Positions 38,367-48,193 of a stretch of 64,000 nt of DNA are shown piece after piece. Within the stretch, counting starts at the first letter, position 1; each line of letters opens with the position of its first letter. Under the pieces are notes generated by a model. It was not told where the DNA came from and did not search any database. It saw nothing but the letters and a program-made list of their open reading frames with translations. A program made the position numbers and the translations under genes. The DNA is from Pseudomonas viridiflava (GTDB lineage Bacteria > Pseudomonadota > Gammaproteobacteria > Pseudomonadales > Pseudomonadaceae), in the NCBI RefSeq assembly GCF_900585905.1, contig NZ_UTVH01000073.1, forward strand, positions 62,001-126,000, written 5' to 3'.

Positions 38367-38472
38367 TGTAGGAGCGCGCTTGCCCGCGATGGCGTCAGGT
38401 GCCTCGACTGTCTGTTTACCCTGGAATCCAATCGCGGGCGAGGTGGGATGACACCCCGTTCGTCCCTACTGG
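38367..38472. repeat. REP doublet
   Basis: TGTAGGAGCGCGCTTGCCCG at 38367 begins a Pseudomonas REP core. CTTGCCCGCGAT (38379-38390) is nearly inverted by ATCGCGGGCGAG (38430-38441), with further half-matches outside. It lies between a divergently placed GNAT gene and the end of the next leftward gene. Confidence 0.6.
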
Positions 38473-38482
38473 AGCGCTTGCG

Positions 38483-38965
38483 CTACTTCATCGACAACAT
38501 GGCCGCCTGCGTCGACTGCTCCTTGGACAAGCTGCCATCCTTGGAGGCCTTGGCCAGTGCGTTGTTGGCAGTCATCAGGCCAGCGTTGAGGGTGGCCAGG
38601 GTGGTTTGCAGGGCACCGACGCGGCTTTGTTTCATCTCGGGGGTCAGGCTTGGATCAGATAAAAGTGCCTGCATCTCGGCCATTTTTTCAGCGATCTGCT
38701 GTTTCAGCTCGCGAATCCTTTTCAGGGTTTCCTGCACATTACCGGGCAGCCCGCTTTCTTCGATGTCGCGATTGGGCTTGTCCTTGCCGGTCGCCTTGTC
38801 CATGCCCGCGGCGGACAGTGACACCTTGATGCCCTCGACGGGCGTCGTTGTCTCGGCCCTGGCGGATGTTGCGGCGTCGGCAGTGTCGTCGGTGAGCTGG
38901 CGGGGCACGCTTTGCAAAGAGGCGAGTTCGCTGCTGCCGGGGCCGACTGGTCCAAGGGTAGACAT
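38483..38965 (-). CDS. Hypothetical helical protein with coiled coil
   Basis: This 160-residue protein is not recognised. The N-terminal 80 residues are rich in Ser, Thr, Ala and Asp (GPVGPGSSELASLQS, SARAETTTPVEG, VSLSAAG). The second half is strongly helical with a coiled-coil stretch (ETLKRIRELKQQIAEKMAEM) and an amphipathic ending. No signal peptide or membrane segment is seen. The start is taken as the ATG at 38965 with GAGA nine bases upstream. The SLSAAG motif occurs in several Pseudomonas small proteins of unknown role. Confidence 0.65.
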   Translation of the reverse strand: MSTLGPVGPGSSELASLQSVPRQLTDDTADAATSARAETTTPVEGIKVSLSAAGMDKATGKDKPNRDIEESGLPGNVQETLKRIRELKQQIAEKMAEMQALLSDPSLTPEMKQSRVGALQTTLATLNAGLMTANNALAKASKDGSLSKEQSTQAAMLSMK

Positions 38966-39126
38966 GTTCATTGCTCTCAAAGGTTGAACGGCGCAGGGGT
39001 AGACAAACAACATCGGCCTGGCGGAGCAGTTGTTGAGTTCGCCGCCGATCTTTTACCGCGCAGCGTGTACTGACTGTCGCTTTGCTGGCTGAAATCTATT
39101 CCCATGACTGCGCGCCCTGGCAACAA

Positions 39127-40035
39127 TTACTTGCCGTTGAACGCAGTCATTTCCTGCTGCAATTGACCCAGCAAGCGACTCGAACCCACGCTCAGCTGGC
39201 GCCCCAGGCGGCTGATGATGTGCGCTTTGCAGTTGCTGAACACTGGTGAGGCCAACGGCAGCGCCACCAGTTTGCCGCTGGCCAGTTCGTCGACTGCCAC
39301 GAAGGTCGGCAGCAGCGTGACGCCGCCATTGATGGCGAACCCCTTGAGCATGGCGAAGGTGTTGCAGGTCAGTGTCGGCAGCAGTGAAACGCCGCACTGG
39401 TGCTCGGCCAGGGTCAGTATCTGGCGGATGCCGTACGACACGCCGAGCAAGCCCAGGCGATAACTGTCCAGGCCTTGCAGGGCAATGGGGCCCTGCTGTT
39501 GCGCCAGGGGATGGTCGGGGCTGACCATCACGCACACGGGTTGCTTATGTTGCGCGTGGGAGCGGATCTTCGGGTCCGTCGGCGGGTTGAAGACCAGCCC
39601 GATGTGCGCTTCGTCTTCGACGATCTGGCGGATGACGTCGTTGGTGCCGCACACATTCACTTGCAGTTCGACCTTGGGGTACAGCTCGGAAAACCGCGCC
39701 AGCGGCTCACTCAGGCCGTCGATGAAACCCTCGCCCACCGCCAGCACCACCGAGCCGCTCTGCAGGCCGCGCAACGCCTGCAATGACTCCAGTAGCACCT
39801 CCTGCTGCGACAGGCGCTGACGGTAGTAACCCAGCACCCGATCCCCCGCCTCGGTCGGTTTCACCCCGCGCCGATGACGCTCCAGCAACGGCGCGCCCAG
39901 CTCGTGCTCCAGCTGGGCGATCTGGCGGCTGACGGCCGAAGGCGCCACGTCGAGAAAATCCGCCGCGCCCCGCACACTGCCCAGGCGAACGGCCTCGAAG
40001 AAGTAAAGAATGCGTCGATCCTGAACCAGACTCAT
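39127..40035 (-). CDS. LysR-family regulator of the beta-HAD/ALDH/M20 operon
   Basis: This 302-residue regulator has an N-terminal winged HTH (FFEAVRLGSVRGAADFLDVAPSAVSRQIAQLEHELG split over residues 11-46) and a substrate-binding domain. It is transcribed away from the beta-hydroxyacid dehydrogenase gene, with a 147-bp shared promoter region, the classic layout for an activator of the divergent operon. AGG lies 6 bases before the ATG at 40035. Confidence 0.9.
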   Translation of the reverse strand: MSLVQDRRILYFFEAVRLGSVRGAADFLDVAPSAVSRQIAQLEHELGAPLLERHRRGVKPTEAGDRVLGYYRQRLSQQEVLLESLQALRGLQSGSVVLAVGEGFIDGLSEPLARFSELYPKVELQVNVCGTNDVIRQIVEDEAHIGLVFNPPTDPKIRSHAQHKQPVCVMVSPDHPLAQQQGPIALQGLDSYRLGLLGVSYGIRQILTLAEHQCGVSLLPTLTCNTFAMLKGFAINGGVTLLPTFVAVDELASGKLVALPLASPVFSNCKAHIISRLGRQLSVGSSRLLGQLQQEMTAFNGK

Positions 40036-40182
40036 GAGCCACCTGCGTTGCCTTGAACGCAACAAAAATGAATTGGGTGATTATTGCAGCGTGTGCAGAG
40101 CGGTGTCCATACTCGATTCATCTGCCCATAACCTCTGGTTGCCGAGCATTGCACAGGCAGCCTTCAAAGCGAGCATTTCAAT

Positions 40183-41073
40183 ATGACCCTGACAGTAGGC
40201 GTGATCGGACTCGGCAACATGGGCGGCGGCATGGCGGCCACCCTGGCAGGCAAAGGTTTTCAGGTCAGCGGGTTCGACCTGTCGGCGCAGGCACTGGAGG
40301 TGGCCGCCAGCAAAGGCGTAAAGGCGGTGGCTGATCGCGCCGCGTTGATCAGCCAGGTCGATGTGCTGGTGCTGTCGCTGCCCAAGGCCGAACACGTGGA
40401 AGCGGTCTGCCTCGGCGCCGATGGCGTGCTGCAGCACGGCCACCCCGGCCTGATCGTGGTCGACACCACGACGTCGACACCCGAAGCCAGCCGCAAGGTC
40501 GCCGCCGCACTGGCGGCAAAAGGCATTGCCTTCATCGACGCACCGGTGTCCGGCGGCCCCAAGGGCGCAGCCAGCGGCACCATGTCCATGGTGATAGGCG
40601 CAGAAGATGACGATCTCGCCAGGGTCATGCCAGTGCTACAAGCCATGAGCGGCACGCAGGTTCACGTGGGCAAATGTGGCGCGGGCAACGTGGCAAAAAT
40701 CGCCAACAACATGCTCGCCGCCTGCCATCTGATCAGCACCGCAGAAGCCGTCAGCATGGCTGCCAAGGCAGGTGTCGACCCGGAAAAATTGCTGCTGGGG
40801 CTCAATGCCGGTTCTGGCCGCAGCGGCGCCACGCAAGTGATGTTCCCGACCTGGGTGCTGAACAAAACCTACGATTCGGGATTCACCATGGGCTTGATGC
40901 GCAAGGACGTGGGCCTGGCCAGTGATCTGGCAGCAAGCCTCGATCTGGACCTGCCGCTGTCGCGCATCGTCGCTCAGCTGTGGGCCGCCAGCAGCGAGTC
41001 GCTGGCCGATGGTGACGACTTCAACTGCATCGTGCAGCGCACCGATGCCCAGCTGTTCGGCAAAGGGGAATAA
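40183..41073 (+). CDS. Beta-hydroxyacid dehydrogenase (L-threonate/3-hydroxyisobutyrate dehydrogenase family)
   Basis: This 296-residue NAD(P)-dependent enzyme oxidises a beta-hydroxyacid. It has the Rossmann loop GVIGLGNMGGGMAATLAGKG, the substrate motif DAPVSGGPKGAASGTMSMV and the catalytic-lysine helix GAGNVAKIANNML. The sequence is closest in character to L-threonate or 2-hydroxy-3-oxopropionate reductase types; the substrate cannot be decided. It is the first gene of a three-gene operon with an aldehyde dehydrogenase (3-bp gap) and an M20 amidohydrolase. Confidence 0.88.
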   Translation: MTLTVGVIGLGNMGGGMAATLAGKGFQVSGFDLSAQALEVAASKGVKAVADRAALISQVDVLVLSLPKAEHVEAVCLGADGVLQHGHPGLIVVDTTTSTPEASRKVAAALAAKGIAFIDAPVSGGPKGAASGTMSMVIGAEDDDLARVMPVLQAMSGTQVHVGKCGAGNVAKIANNMLAACHLISTAEAVSMAAKAGVDPEKLLLGLNAGSGRSGATQVMFPTWVLNKTYDSGFTMGLMRKDVGLASDLAASLDLDLPLSRIVAQLWAASSESLADGDDFNCIVQRTDAQLFGKGE

Positions 41074-41076
41074 CCG

Positions 41077-42594
41077 ATGAGCACGCAGAAACTAGTGGAA
41101 TTGATGCGCCCGTTCTGGGGCGAGCGCAACAGCGTTGCCAGCTATGTCGGCGGCGCATTCATCGACGGCCACGGCGAGCAGGTCGAGGTGCGCAACGCCC
41201 ATGACGACAGCCTGATGCTGAGCTATGCCGACGCTGATACCGCGCTGGTCGCGCAGATTGATCAGGCGACGAAAACCGCCCAGGCGCAGTGGTCGGCCCT
41301 GACCGCTCAGGCCCGTGGTCGCCTGATCTATCAAGTCGGAGCGCTGATTCGCGAGCACGCCGACAGCCTGGCGCAGATCGAGTCGATCAGCGCCAACAAG
41401 CCCATTCGCGATGCCCGGGTGGAAGTGACGAAAGTCGCCGAAATGTTCGAGTACTACGCTGGCTGGGCAGACAAGCTGCATGGCGAAGTGATCCCGGTGC
41501 CGACCTCGCACCTCAATTACGTCACCTACGAGCCGCTGGGCACGGTGTTGCAGATCACCCCGTGGAACGCGCCGATCTTTACCTGCGGCTGGCAGATCGC
41601 CCCGGCCCTTACCGCTGGCAACGCGGTGATCCTCAAACCGTCGGAACTGACCACGCTGTCATCCCTGGCAGTGGCTGTGCTGATCGAGCGTGCAGGCCTG
41701 CCCAAAGGGCTGGTCAACGTCGTCGCCGGGTTCGGTCACACCATCGGCCAGGCACTGATCGCCAATGCCGACATCCGCAAGGTGGTGTTCGTCGGCTCCC
41801 CCGCCACTGGTCGCCACATCGCCACCGCCGCCGCACAGCGCTGCATCCCCTGTGTCCTGGAGCTGGGCGGCAAGTCAGCCAACATCGTCTTCGAAGACGC
41901 GGATCTGGACGTGGCCCTGCGCGGCGCTCAGGCGGCGATTTTCTCCGGCGCCGGGCAGAGCTGTGTTTCGGGCTCGCGCTTGCTGGTGCAGGCGTCGATC
42001 TTCGAGCGTTTCACCAAGGCCCTGGCAGCAGCAGGTCAGCAGTTCAAGGTAGGCGACCCGAATGATCCGCAGACCCAGATCGGCCCGATCAATAACGCCA
42101 AACAGTATGCTCACGTCAAAACCATGATCGACGGTGCGCTCAAGGAAGGCGCTACGCTGGTGGGGGTCGATGCCGAGCCGCTGCCGCAGGGCCCTGGCTA
42201 CTACGTCAACCCGACAGTGCTGGCGGGCGACAACTCGCTGTTTTGCGCGCAGGAAGAAATCTTCGGGCCGGTGGTGGTGGCCATCGCGTTCGAGGATGAA
42301 GCCGACGCCATCCGCATCGCCAATGACAGCCGCTTCGGTCTTGCCGGTGGCGTCTGGACCCGCGACGTCGGCCGCGCCCATCGTGTTGCCCGGCAAGTGC
42401 GCGCGGGGACATTCTGGATCAATAGCTACAAGACCATCCACGTCAGCTCGCCCTTTGGCGGCTATGGCGACAGCGGCTACGGCCGTTCCTCGGGTCTGGA
42501 CGCGCTGCGCGAATACAGCGAAGTGAAAAGCGTCTGGGTCGAAACCGCAGCGGTGCCTGCGGCCAGCTTTGGTTACGGCGCAAGCCTGGAGTGA
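41077..42594 (+). CDS. NAD(P)-dependent aldehyde dehydrogenase
   Basis: This 505-residue enzyme oxidises an aldehyde to an acid. Conserved features are LGTVLQITPWNAPIFTCGWQ (the catalytic Asn), GSPATGRHI (cofactor), LELGGKSANIVFEDAD (general-base Glu) and GAGQSCVSGSR (nucleophile Cys). It also shows the C-terminal PFGGYGDSGYGRSSG. AGGGGAATAA precedes the ATG. It probably acts after the dehydrogenase encoded just upstream. Confidence 0.93.
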   Translation: MSTQKLVELMRPFWGERNSVASYVGGAFIDGHGEQVEVRNAHDDSLMLSYADADTALVAQIDQATKTAQAQWSALTAQARGRLIYQVGALIREHADSLAQIESISANKPIRDARVEVTKVAEMFEYYAGWADKLHGEVIPVPTSHLNYVTYEPLGTVLQITPWNAPIFTCGWQIAPALTAGNAVILKPSELTTLSSLAVAVLIERAGLPKGLVNVVAGFGHTIGQALIANADIRKVVFVGSPATGRHIATAAAQRCIPCVLELGGKSANIVFEDADLDVALRGAQAAIFSGAGQSCVSGSRLLVQASIFERFTKALAAAGQQFKVGDPNDPQTQIGPINNAKQYAHVKTMIDGALKEGATLVGVDAEPLPQGPGYYVNPTVLAGDNSLFCAQEEIFGPVVVAIAFEDEADAIRIANDSRFGLAGGVWTRDVGRAHRVARQVRAGTFWINSYKTIHVSSPFGGYGDSGYGRSSGLDALREYSEVKSVWVETAAVPAASFGYGASLE

Positions 42595-42599
42595 ACCTG

Positions 42600-43751
42600 A
42601 TGAAGCTTTCCCCGACATTGATTGCAGACGCCACGGCATGGCGTCGTGACTTCCACGCCGCCCCCGAGCTGGGCTTTGAAGAACTGCGCACCTCGGCACG
42701 CGTGGCGCAGCTGCTTGAAAGCTTCGGCATCGAGGTGCATCAAGGCCTCGGCGGCACCGGGGTGGTGGGCACTTTGCGCACCGGCCCGGGCCCGACCATC
42801 GGTATCCGCGCGGACATGGACGCGCTGCCGATTCAGGAACTCGGCGCCCATGCCCACGCCTCCACCCATAAAGGCTGCATGCACGCCTGCGGTCACGACG
42901 GCCACACCGCCGTCCTGCTCGCGACTGCACGGCATCTGAGCGAGACGCGCCACTTCAAGGGCACGGTGCACTTTGTCTTTCAGCCTGCCGAGGAGAACCT
43001 GGGGGGCGCAGGGCGGATGATCGAAGACGGCTTGTTCGAACGCTTCCCCATGGACGCCATTTACGGGCTGCACAACTGGCCCGGCGTGCCCGCTGGGCAA
43101 GTGGTGATCAATCCCGGGCCGATGATGGCGTCGCTGGACACCTTCGAGATCGTCCTCACTGGCAAGGGCAGCCACGCCGCGATGCCGGACAAAGGCGCCG
43201 ACCCGATTGTGGCCGCCGCCGAACTGGTGCTGGGCTTGCAGACCATTACGTCGCGACGCCTGTCGCCTCTCGATTCGGCAGTGATCAGCATCACCCAGTT
43301 CAACGCTGGGGAAGCCATCAACGTCATCCCCGAAACCGCCGTGCTGCGTGGCACTGTGCGCTGCCTGCAAACGCCGGTGCGTGACAAGGTGCAGAAGCTG
43401 ATTGGCGAATTCGTCGAGCAACTGCCGCTGGCATTCGGCGTGACCGGCAAGCTCGCCTACAAAATCGGCTATCCGGTCACGCAAAACAATGTCGAAGCGG
43501 CGGCCACCTTACGCCGCGCCGCGATTGAAGCGGTGGGCGAAGCCAACGTGCAATGGGGCTGCAACCCGTCCATGGCCTCTGAGGACTTCGCCTTCATGCT
43601 CAACGCCTGCCCTGGCGCGTACATCTGGCTGGGTGTCGACGGCGACCAACCTTCGGCGGCACTGCATAACCCGTATTACGACTTCAATGATCAAGTGATC
43701 GCGGCGGGGGTTGCGGTGTGGACCAAGCTGGTTGAGCAGGAGCTGGCCTGA
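42600..43751 (+). CDS. M20-family amidohydrolase (hippurate hydrolase-like)
   Basis: This 383-residue metallo-aminoacylase hydrolyses an N-acyl amino acid or a related amide. Metal ligands are visible in IRADMDALPIQEL, MHACGHDGHTAVLL and QPAEENLGGAGRMIEDG. The dimerisation-domain motif GSHAAMPDKGADPI and a C-terminal SMASEDFAFML segment are present. The ATG at 42600 overlaps the aldehyde dehydrogenase region closely (GGAG within the previous stop), so it is the third gene of the operon. It suggests that the operon degrades an N-acylated compound. Confidence 0.92.
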   Translation: MKLSPTLIADATAWRRDFHAAPELGFEELRTSARVAQLLESFGIEVHQGLGGTGVVGTLRTGPGPTIGIRADMDALPIQELGAHAHASTHKGCMHACGHDGHTAVLLATARHLSETRHFKGTVHFVFQPAEENLGGAGRMIEDGLFERFPMDAIYGLHNWPGVPAGQVVINPGPMMASLDTFEIVLTGKGSHAAMPDKGADPIVAAAELVLGLQTITSRRLSPLDSAVISITQFNAGEAINVIPETAVLRGTVRCLQTPVRDKVQKLIGEFVEQLPLAFGVTGKLAYKIGYPVTQNNVEAAATLRRAAIEAVGEANVQWGCNPSMASEDFAFMLNACPGAYIWLGVDGDQPSAALHNPYYDFNDQVIAAGVAVWTKLVEQELA

Positions 43752-43784
43752 TCCCTGGCATCAAGGTGTAGGATCGACCGGGCA

Positions 43785-43877
43785 GCGTGGGACGGGCTTC
43801 AGCCGGGAAGAATTGGTGCCTGACGACATATATGGGGTGGATGTACTCGCCCCTTCCTGTCTAAAGCCGGTCCCACG
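43785..43877. repeat. Inverted pair of REP cores
   Basis: CGTGGGACGGGCTTCAGCCG near 43785 and the inverted copy CTAAAGCCGGTCCCACG ending at 43877 face each other between the convergent M20 and sdaA genes. The arrangement fits a REPIN. Confidence 0.6.
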
Positions 43878-43879
43878 AT

Positions 43880-45256
43880 TCAACACTCGACCCACTTCAC
43901 CGCCAGGCCGCCGCGGGAGGTTTCCTTGTATTTATCCAGCATGTCGGCGCCGGTGTCGCGCATGGTGCGGATGGCGTGGTCGAGGGAGATGAAGTGATCG
44001 CCATCGCCGCGCAACGCCATCTGTGCGGCATTGATCGCCTTCACGGCGGCGATGGCGTTGCGCTCGATGCAGGGCACTTGCACCAGGCCGCCGACCGGGT
44101 CGCAGGTCAGCCCCAGGTTGTGCTCAAGACCAATTTCGGCAGCGTTTTCTACTTGCTCCGGCGTGGCACCGAGAATTTCTGCCAGCCCTGCTGCTGCCAT
44201 CGCGCAGGCTGAACCGACCTCGCCCTGACAGCCCACTTCGGCGCCGGAAATCGACGCGTTTTTCTTGCACAGAATGCCCACCGCAGCGGCACTGAGGAAG
44301 AACCTGACGATGTCGTCTTCGTTGGCATCGGGGTTGAATTTCATGAAGTAATGCAGCACCGCCGGGATGATCCCCGCCGCGCCGTTGGTGGGTGCGGTGA
44401 CCATGCGCCCGCCGGCTGCGTTTTCTTCGTTGACCGCCAGGGCGAACAGGTTGACCCATTCCATGGCGCTCAACGTCGAGCTGATCACGTTGGGCTTGCC
44501 CAGCTCCTGCAGGCTGCGGTGCAGTCGAAAGGCGCGGCGGCGCACATTAAGCCCGCCGGGCAAAATGCCTTCAGCGCTCAAGCCCTTGTCCACACAAGCC
44601 TGCATCGCACCCCAGATGTGCAGAATGCGCGCCCGAATTTCCGCTTCAGTGCGCCATGCCTGCTCGTTGGCCAGCATCAGCGCCGAAATGCTCAGATTGT
44701 GTTGCTTGCACAGGCGCAACAACTGCGCGCCGCTGGAGAAATCATATGGCAGCACCGTTGTGTCGCTGTCGAGCACGCCGCTGGCCGCCTGTTCGGCATC
44801 GACCACGAAGCCGCCACCCACCGAATAATAAGTCTGCTCGTAGACCTCGCCGGTGGCACCATAGGCGCAGAGCGTCATGCCATTGGGATGGTAAGGCAGG
44901 CTTTCTTCCAGCAAACGCATGTCGCGCTGCCAGTCGAAGGTGATGCGCTGTTCGCCGCCCAGCAACAACGTCTGCTGTTCGATCACCAGATCCACCCGTT
45001 GCGATACTTCAATCGGGTCGACCTGATCGGGCCATTCGCCCATCAGACCGATCACCGTGGCGCGGTCACTGCCATGGCCGATGCCGGTGGCCGACAGCGA
45101 ACCGTACAGCCGCACCTCGACGCGCTCGACCTTGTTCAGCAGGCCCAGCTCACGCAGTTGCACGCTGAAGATCGCCGCCGCGCGCATGGGCCCGACGGTG
45201 TGTGAACTGGAAGGGCCGATGCCGATTTTGAACATGTCGAAGACGCTGATAGCCAT
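43880..45256 (-). CDS. sdaA: L-serine ammonia-lyase (iron-sulfur)
   Basis: This 458-residue [4Fe-4S] enzyme deaminates L-serine to pyruvate and ammonia. It starts [20 protein letters not shown]. The beta domain is followed by the alpha domain containing [41 protein letters not shown] and [19 protein letters not shown], whose cysteines bind the cluster. The start at 45256 gives the family's normal length, although the frame continues far upstream. A LysR regulator is divergent (118 bp gap). Confidence 0.95.
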   Translation of the reverse strand: MAISVFDMFKIGIGPSSSHTVGPMRAAAIFSVQLRELGLLNKVERVEVRLYGSLSATGIGHGSDRATVIGLMGEWPDQVDPIEVSQRVDLVIEQQTLLLGGEQRITFDWQRDMRLLEESLPYHPNGMTLCAYGATGEVYEQTYYSVGGGFVVDAEQAASGVLDSDTTVLPYDFSSGAQLLRLCKQHNLSISALMLANEQAWRTEAEIRARILHIWGAMQACVDKGLSAEGILPGGLNVRRRAFRLHRSLQELGKPNVISSTLSAMEWVNLFALAVNEENAAGGRMVTAPTNGAAGIIPAVLHYFMKFNPDANEDDIVRFFLSAAAVGILCKKNASISGAEVGCQGEVGSACAMAAAGLAEILGATPEQVENAAEIGLEHNLGLTCDPVGGLVQVPCIERNAIAAVKAINAAQMALRGDGDHFISLDHAIRTMRDTGADMLDKYKETSRGGLAVKWVEC

Positions 45257-45373
45257 ACGGTTAGCTCGATTCGTGAGAGGCTGGACGGGCTTTTTTAGTG
45301 CTGGCATTTTTCGCTGCCCGGCCACTGCACCACAAACGAAACTTCCTAAGCCACGGTTAAGCAGAACTGATCT

Positions 45374-46309
45374 ATGAGCAAAATCCTCAACGCACAAATG
45401 CACGCCTGGCTTCAGGTTTTCGCCTGTGCCGCCCGGCATCTGTCGTTTACTCGCTGTGCCGAGGAGCTGCACGTCACACCCGGCGCCATCAGCCAGCAGA
45501 TGCGTCAGCTTGAAGAGCGCCTGGGGTTTGCCCTGTTTCATCGCGTGGCACGGGGGCTGGAATTGACGGCTGAAGGTCAGCGCCTGGCCATCGTCGCCAA
45601 TGAAGTGCACAGCCGCATTGATGATGAACTGCGCCTGCTGTATTCCGGGCGCATCGGCGGTGTGTTCAAACTGCGCTGTATTCCGTCGTTCCTGAGCAAG
45701 TGGCTGATGCCGCGTCTGCCGCAACTGGAAAGCGCTTTCCCCGATATCCAGCTGCGTATCGTCGCCGAAGACAGCAGCGGCTCCCTGCGTGACGACGATT
45801 TCGATCTGGCGATCGACCTCAACGACGGCAGCTATCCCGGCATGATGACCACGTCCCTGCAGGAGGAGGAGTTGTTTCCGGTCTGCTCCCCTGCCCTGCA
45901 GAACGGCAAGCCACCGCTGGACACGCCGAGCCAGCTGGTGCATTACCCGCTGCTGCACGACATCACCGCCTGGCGCGGCAGCTACGAGTACGCGGAATGG
46001 GAGTTCTACCTCAACGCCATCGGCGCAGCGGGCATCGACGTTCGGCGCGGGCACACCTTCAACCGCAACCACCTGACCATCGAAGCGGCCATCATGGGCA
46101 TGGGCGTGGCCATCGCGCGCAAGGCGCTGATCACCAACGAGCTGGAAGAAGGCTCACTGATCATGCCGTTCGGCCACCCGATTGCGGCGCGCAAGAAATA
46201 CGTCCTGGTCTACCGCGAAGGCGCGCTGCAAACCCCGGCCCGCCGCGCGGTGCATGACTGGCTGGTGGAACAGGCAAGCAGCTCTCGCGAAACAACCCCA
46301 ACCACCTGA
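45374..46309 (+). CDS. LysR-family regulator (GcvA-like), divergent from sdaA
   Basis: This 311-residue regulator has an N-terminal HTH ([21 protein letters not shown], then [13 protein letters not shown]) and a substrate domain of the GcvA type ([20 protein letters not shown]). Its position directly opposite sdaA suggests control of serine degradation, by inference only. Confidence 0.9.
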   Translation: MSKILNAQMHAWLQVFACAARHLSFTRCAEELHVTPGAISQQMRQLEERLGFALFHRVARGLELTAEGQRLAIVANEVHSRIDDELRLLYSGRIGGVFKLRCIPSFLSKWLMPRLPQLESAFPDIQLRIVAEDSSGSLRDDDFDLAIDLNDGSYPGMMTTSLQEEELFPVCSPALQNGKPPLDTPSQLVHYPLLHDITAWRGSYEYAEWEFYLNAIGAAGIDVRRGHTFNRNHLTIEAAIMGMGVAIARKALITNELEEGSLIMPFGHPIAARKKYVLVYREGALQTPARRAVHDWLVEQASSSRETTPTT

Positions 46310-46323
46310 TCCGCGATGCTTTC

Positions 46324-46390
46324 TGTAGGAGCCAACTTGTTGGCGAGGCGGTGTCAGTTTCGCCGCTTCGCCAACAAGTTGGCTCCTACA
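46324..46390. repeat. REP inverted pair / bidirectional hairpin
   Basis: A 23-bp perfect inverted repeat (TGTAGGAGCCAACTTGTTGG plus CGA at 46324-46346, complement at 46368-46390) has a 21-nt loop that itself contains a short GCGG/CCGC stem. It lies between two convergent genes and probably ends both transcripts. Confidence 0.8.
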
Positions 46391-46442
46391 GGCCCATTTT
46401 TGCTGCGCAGCGGAATCGCCTGAGGACCCCGCCTTCCATCAA

Positions 46443-47771
46443 TCAGTGAAAAAACTCGGCAATCAAGACCGCACCGATGAACGTGCCGAAGTTGGCCAGG
46501 AACGACACCAGCACGATGCGCCAGCCGAGCAAACGAAACGCTGGCAGATCCTTGGCCACCGACAATCCGGCAAACGCCAGCATCGGCGTGATCACCGCCA
46601 GCATGTTGATCGCACCAACCATGCGCGCCACGTCTGCCGCCCAGGGGCAGAGGGGCGAGGTCATGAACATCGCGACGATGGACACCGTGCACACCGCCGG
46701 AATCTTGCGGCGCAAGGCGACGCAGATCAGCTCACCGATGAACACCGCCAGAATCATCAGCGCAATCCCGGCAAACGCATCAGCCGACAGGGTTTTGTAA
46801 CCCACGTAGTTGGCAATCAACGCCAGCGCGCCAGCCGCCAGCCATGCGCAAGCCTTGCCGGTCCAGCCCAGTTCCCTGACTTCCAGGGCGACGCTGTCGT
46901 GTTTAGGGCCTTCGTTCATGACCGAAGCTTTGGTGGTGCGGCCGATGATCGGCTCGAGCACGCGATAACCCCAGACCGCCAGCGGCAACGAAATGAACAG
47001 GGTGAAGTAGGTGCCGATGGTGGTGGTGATCAGGTTGGAGGCTGCGGCCAGCGCCATCACTTCCTTGGCCACCTCAGGCGTCTGCTGCGCCGCGATGGCG
47101 CCCGCCGCTGCCGCCATCATGCTGCCGGAGCCGATGCCCGAACCCATCGCCAGGGAGTTGGGATGAAAGATGCCGAGGCTGGCGATGAATCCGGCAACAA
47201 TCGCGATAAACAGCGCGCCAAACAGCGTACCGGTCAGGTACTCCGCCAGTACGCCACGGCCCTCAGGGGAGTCCATGCCGTAACGCTCGCCAATGATCGC
47301 CAGGCTTGGCTCACGCCCCACCGAGAAGGTGGCGCCGATGGCTTCACGCTTGATACCCAGCATCAACGCCACCGGCAGGCCCAGCATCACGGTGCCGACA
47401 AAGTGCCCGAACTCCTGAAAAACCAGCGCCCAGCCCGACGCGAACACCACCGGCAGCGACCCGCCCACCACCATTCCCAGCTTGGCGATGAACACCAGCA
47501 AGGCAGGTTGCAGGATCGACGCCGAGCGCATCTGGTCGCTCTGGGTCAGGCCTATCCTGGCGGGCATGCGCCGACTCAGCAGGCCGATACCGGCGCCGAG
47601 CAGCAGCGCCCAGACCATCGGCAGCAAGACCACCTTGCCAGGCCCCAGCGGAATGCTGATCGCTCCGATGGCTTCGGCGATCACCAGAATGACGGCGGCC
47701 CAGAGGTAGAGTTTTACAGTCGAAGACACGGCGCGATTGTCGCCCAGCGTCATGGCGTGAGAATGCTGCAT
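46443..47771 (-). CDS. DUF3100-type multi-pass membrane protein
   Basis: This 442-residue inner-membrane protein has about 10-11 hydrophobic segments (LYLWAAVILVIAEAIGAISI, VFIAKLGMVVGGSLPVVFAS and others). It matches the DUF3100 pattern, including GREPSLAIIGERYGMDSPEGRGVL and GSGIGSGSMMAAAAGAIAAQ. It is probably a transporter. DUF3100 genes often sit near M20 amidohydrolases, and one is encoded 2.7 kb away here, so uptake of an N-acyl substrate is possible but inferred. GAGGGG precedes the ATG. Confidence 0.8.
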   Translation of the reverse strand: MQHSHAMTLGDNRAVSSTVKLYLWAAVILVIAEAIGAISIPLGPGKVVLLPMVWALLLGAGIGLLSRRMPARIGLTQSDQMRSASILQPALLVFIAKLGMVVGGSLPVVFASGWALVFQEFGHFVGTVMLGLPVALMLGIKREAIGATFSVGREPSLAIIGERYGMDSPEGRGVLAEYLTGTLFGALFIAIVAGFIASLGIFHPNSLAMGSGIGSGSMMAAAAGAIAAQQTPEVAKEVMALAAASNLITTTIGTYFTLFISLPLAVWGYRVLEPIIGRTTKASVMNEGPKHDSVALEVRELGWTGKACAWLAAGALALIANYVGYKTLSADAFAGIALMILAVFIGELICVALRRKIPAVCTVSIVAMFMTSPLCPWAADVARMVGAINMLAVITPMLAFAGLSVAKDLPAFRLLGWRIVLVSFLANFGTFIGAVLIAEFFH

Positions 47772-48193
47772 GGTTGTCCCCTCACCTGTTGAACAGCCGT
47801 CGTGCGGCCGCCCAATAGTTGTTGTTTTTCAGGAGGCGCCGAAGGCACCCAGGGCAGTTTTGAATCCATGTCGATGCATGGCCGCTCGCGCAGGGCGAGT
47901 CATGACACTCAGTGCTCTCGTCTGCTTGTGACGCCCCGCTCCCCCCAGAAAAAAGGGTCGCAACGTCAGCAGATCCGGCCGCTACACCCAGGCCACAGGG
48001 GCCCGGTGTGCAGTTCGAGTATGGGTAGGGCGAGGACACGCACCAATATTGCAGAATGAATTTATTGTTGCCTTAAACAGAACACCCGAGCGTCACTCTG
48101 GGACCTGGCGTGGACCGGCTTCAGCCGGGAAGGCGCCCTCCCAGGCACCCAACAGGCAGGCAGCTTCACAAGCTCAAGCCACCCTGCCCGCCA
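47772..48193. other. Intergenic region with a single REP core
   Basis: About 420 bp. No gene is supported. A REP-like core (GGCGTGGACCGGCTTCAGCC, about 48107-48126) lies near the chemoreceptor stop. The left half probably carries the promoter of the DUF3100 gene. Confidence 0.5.
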
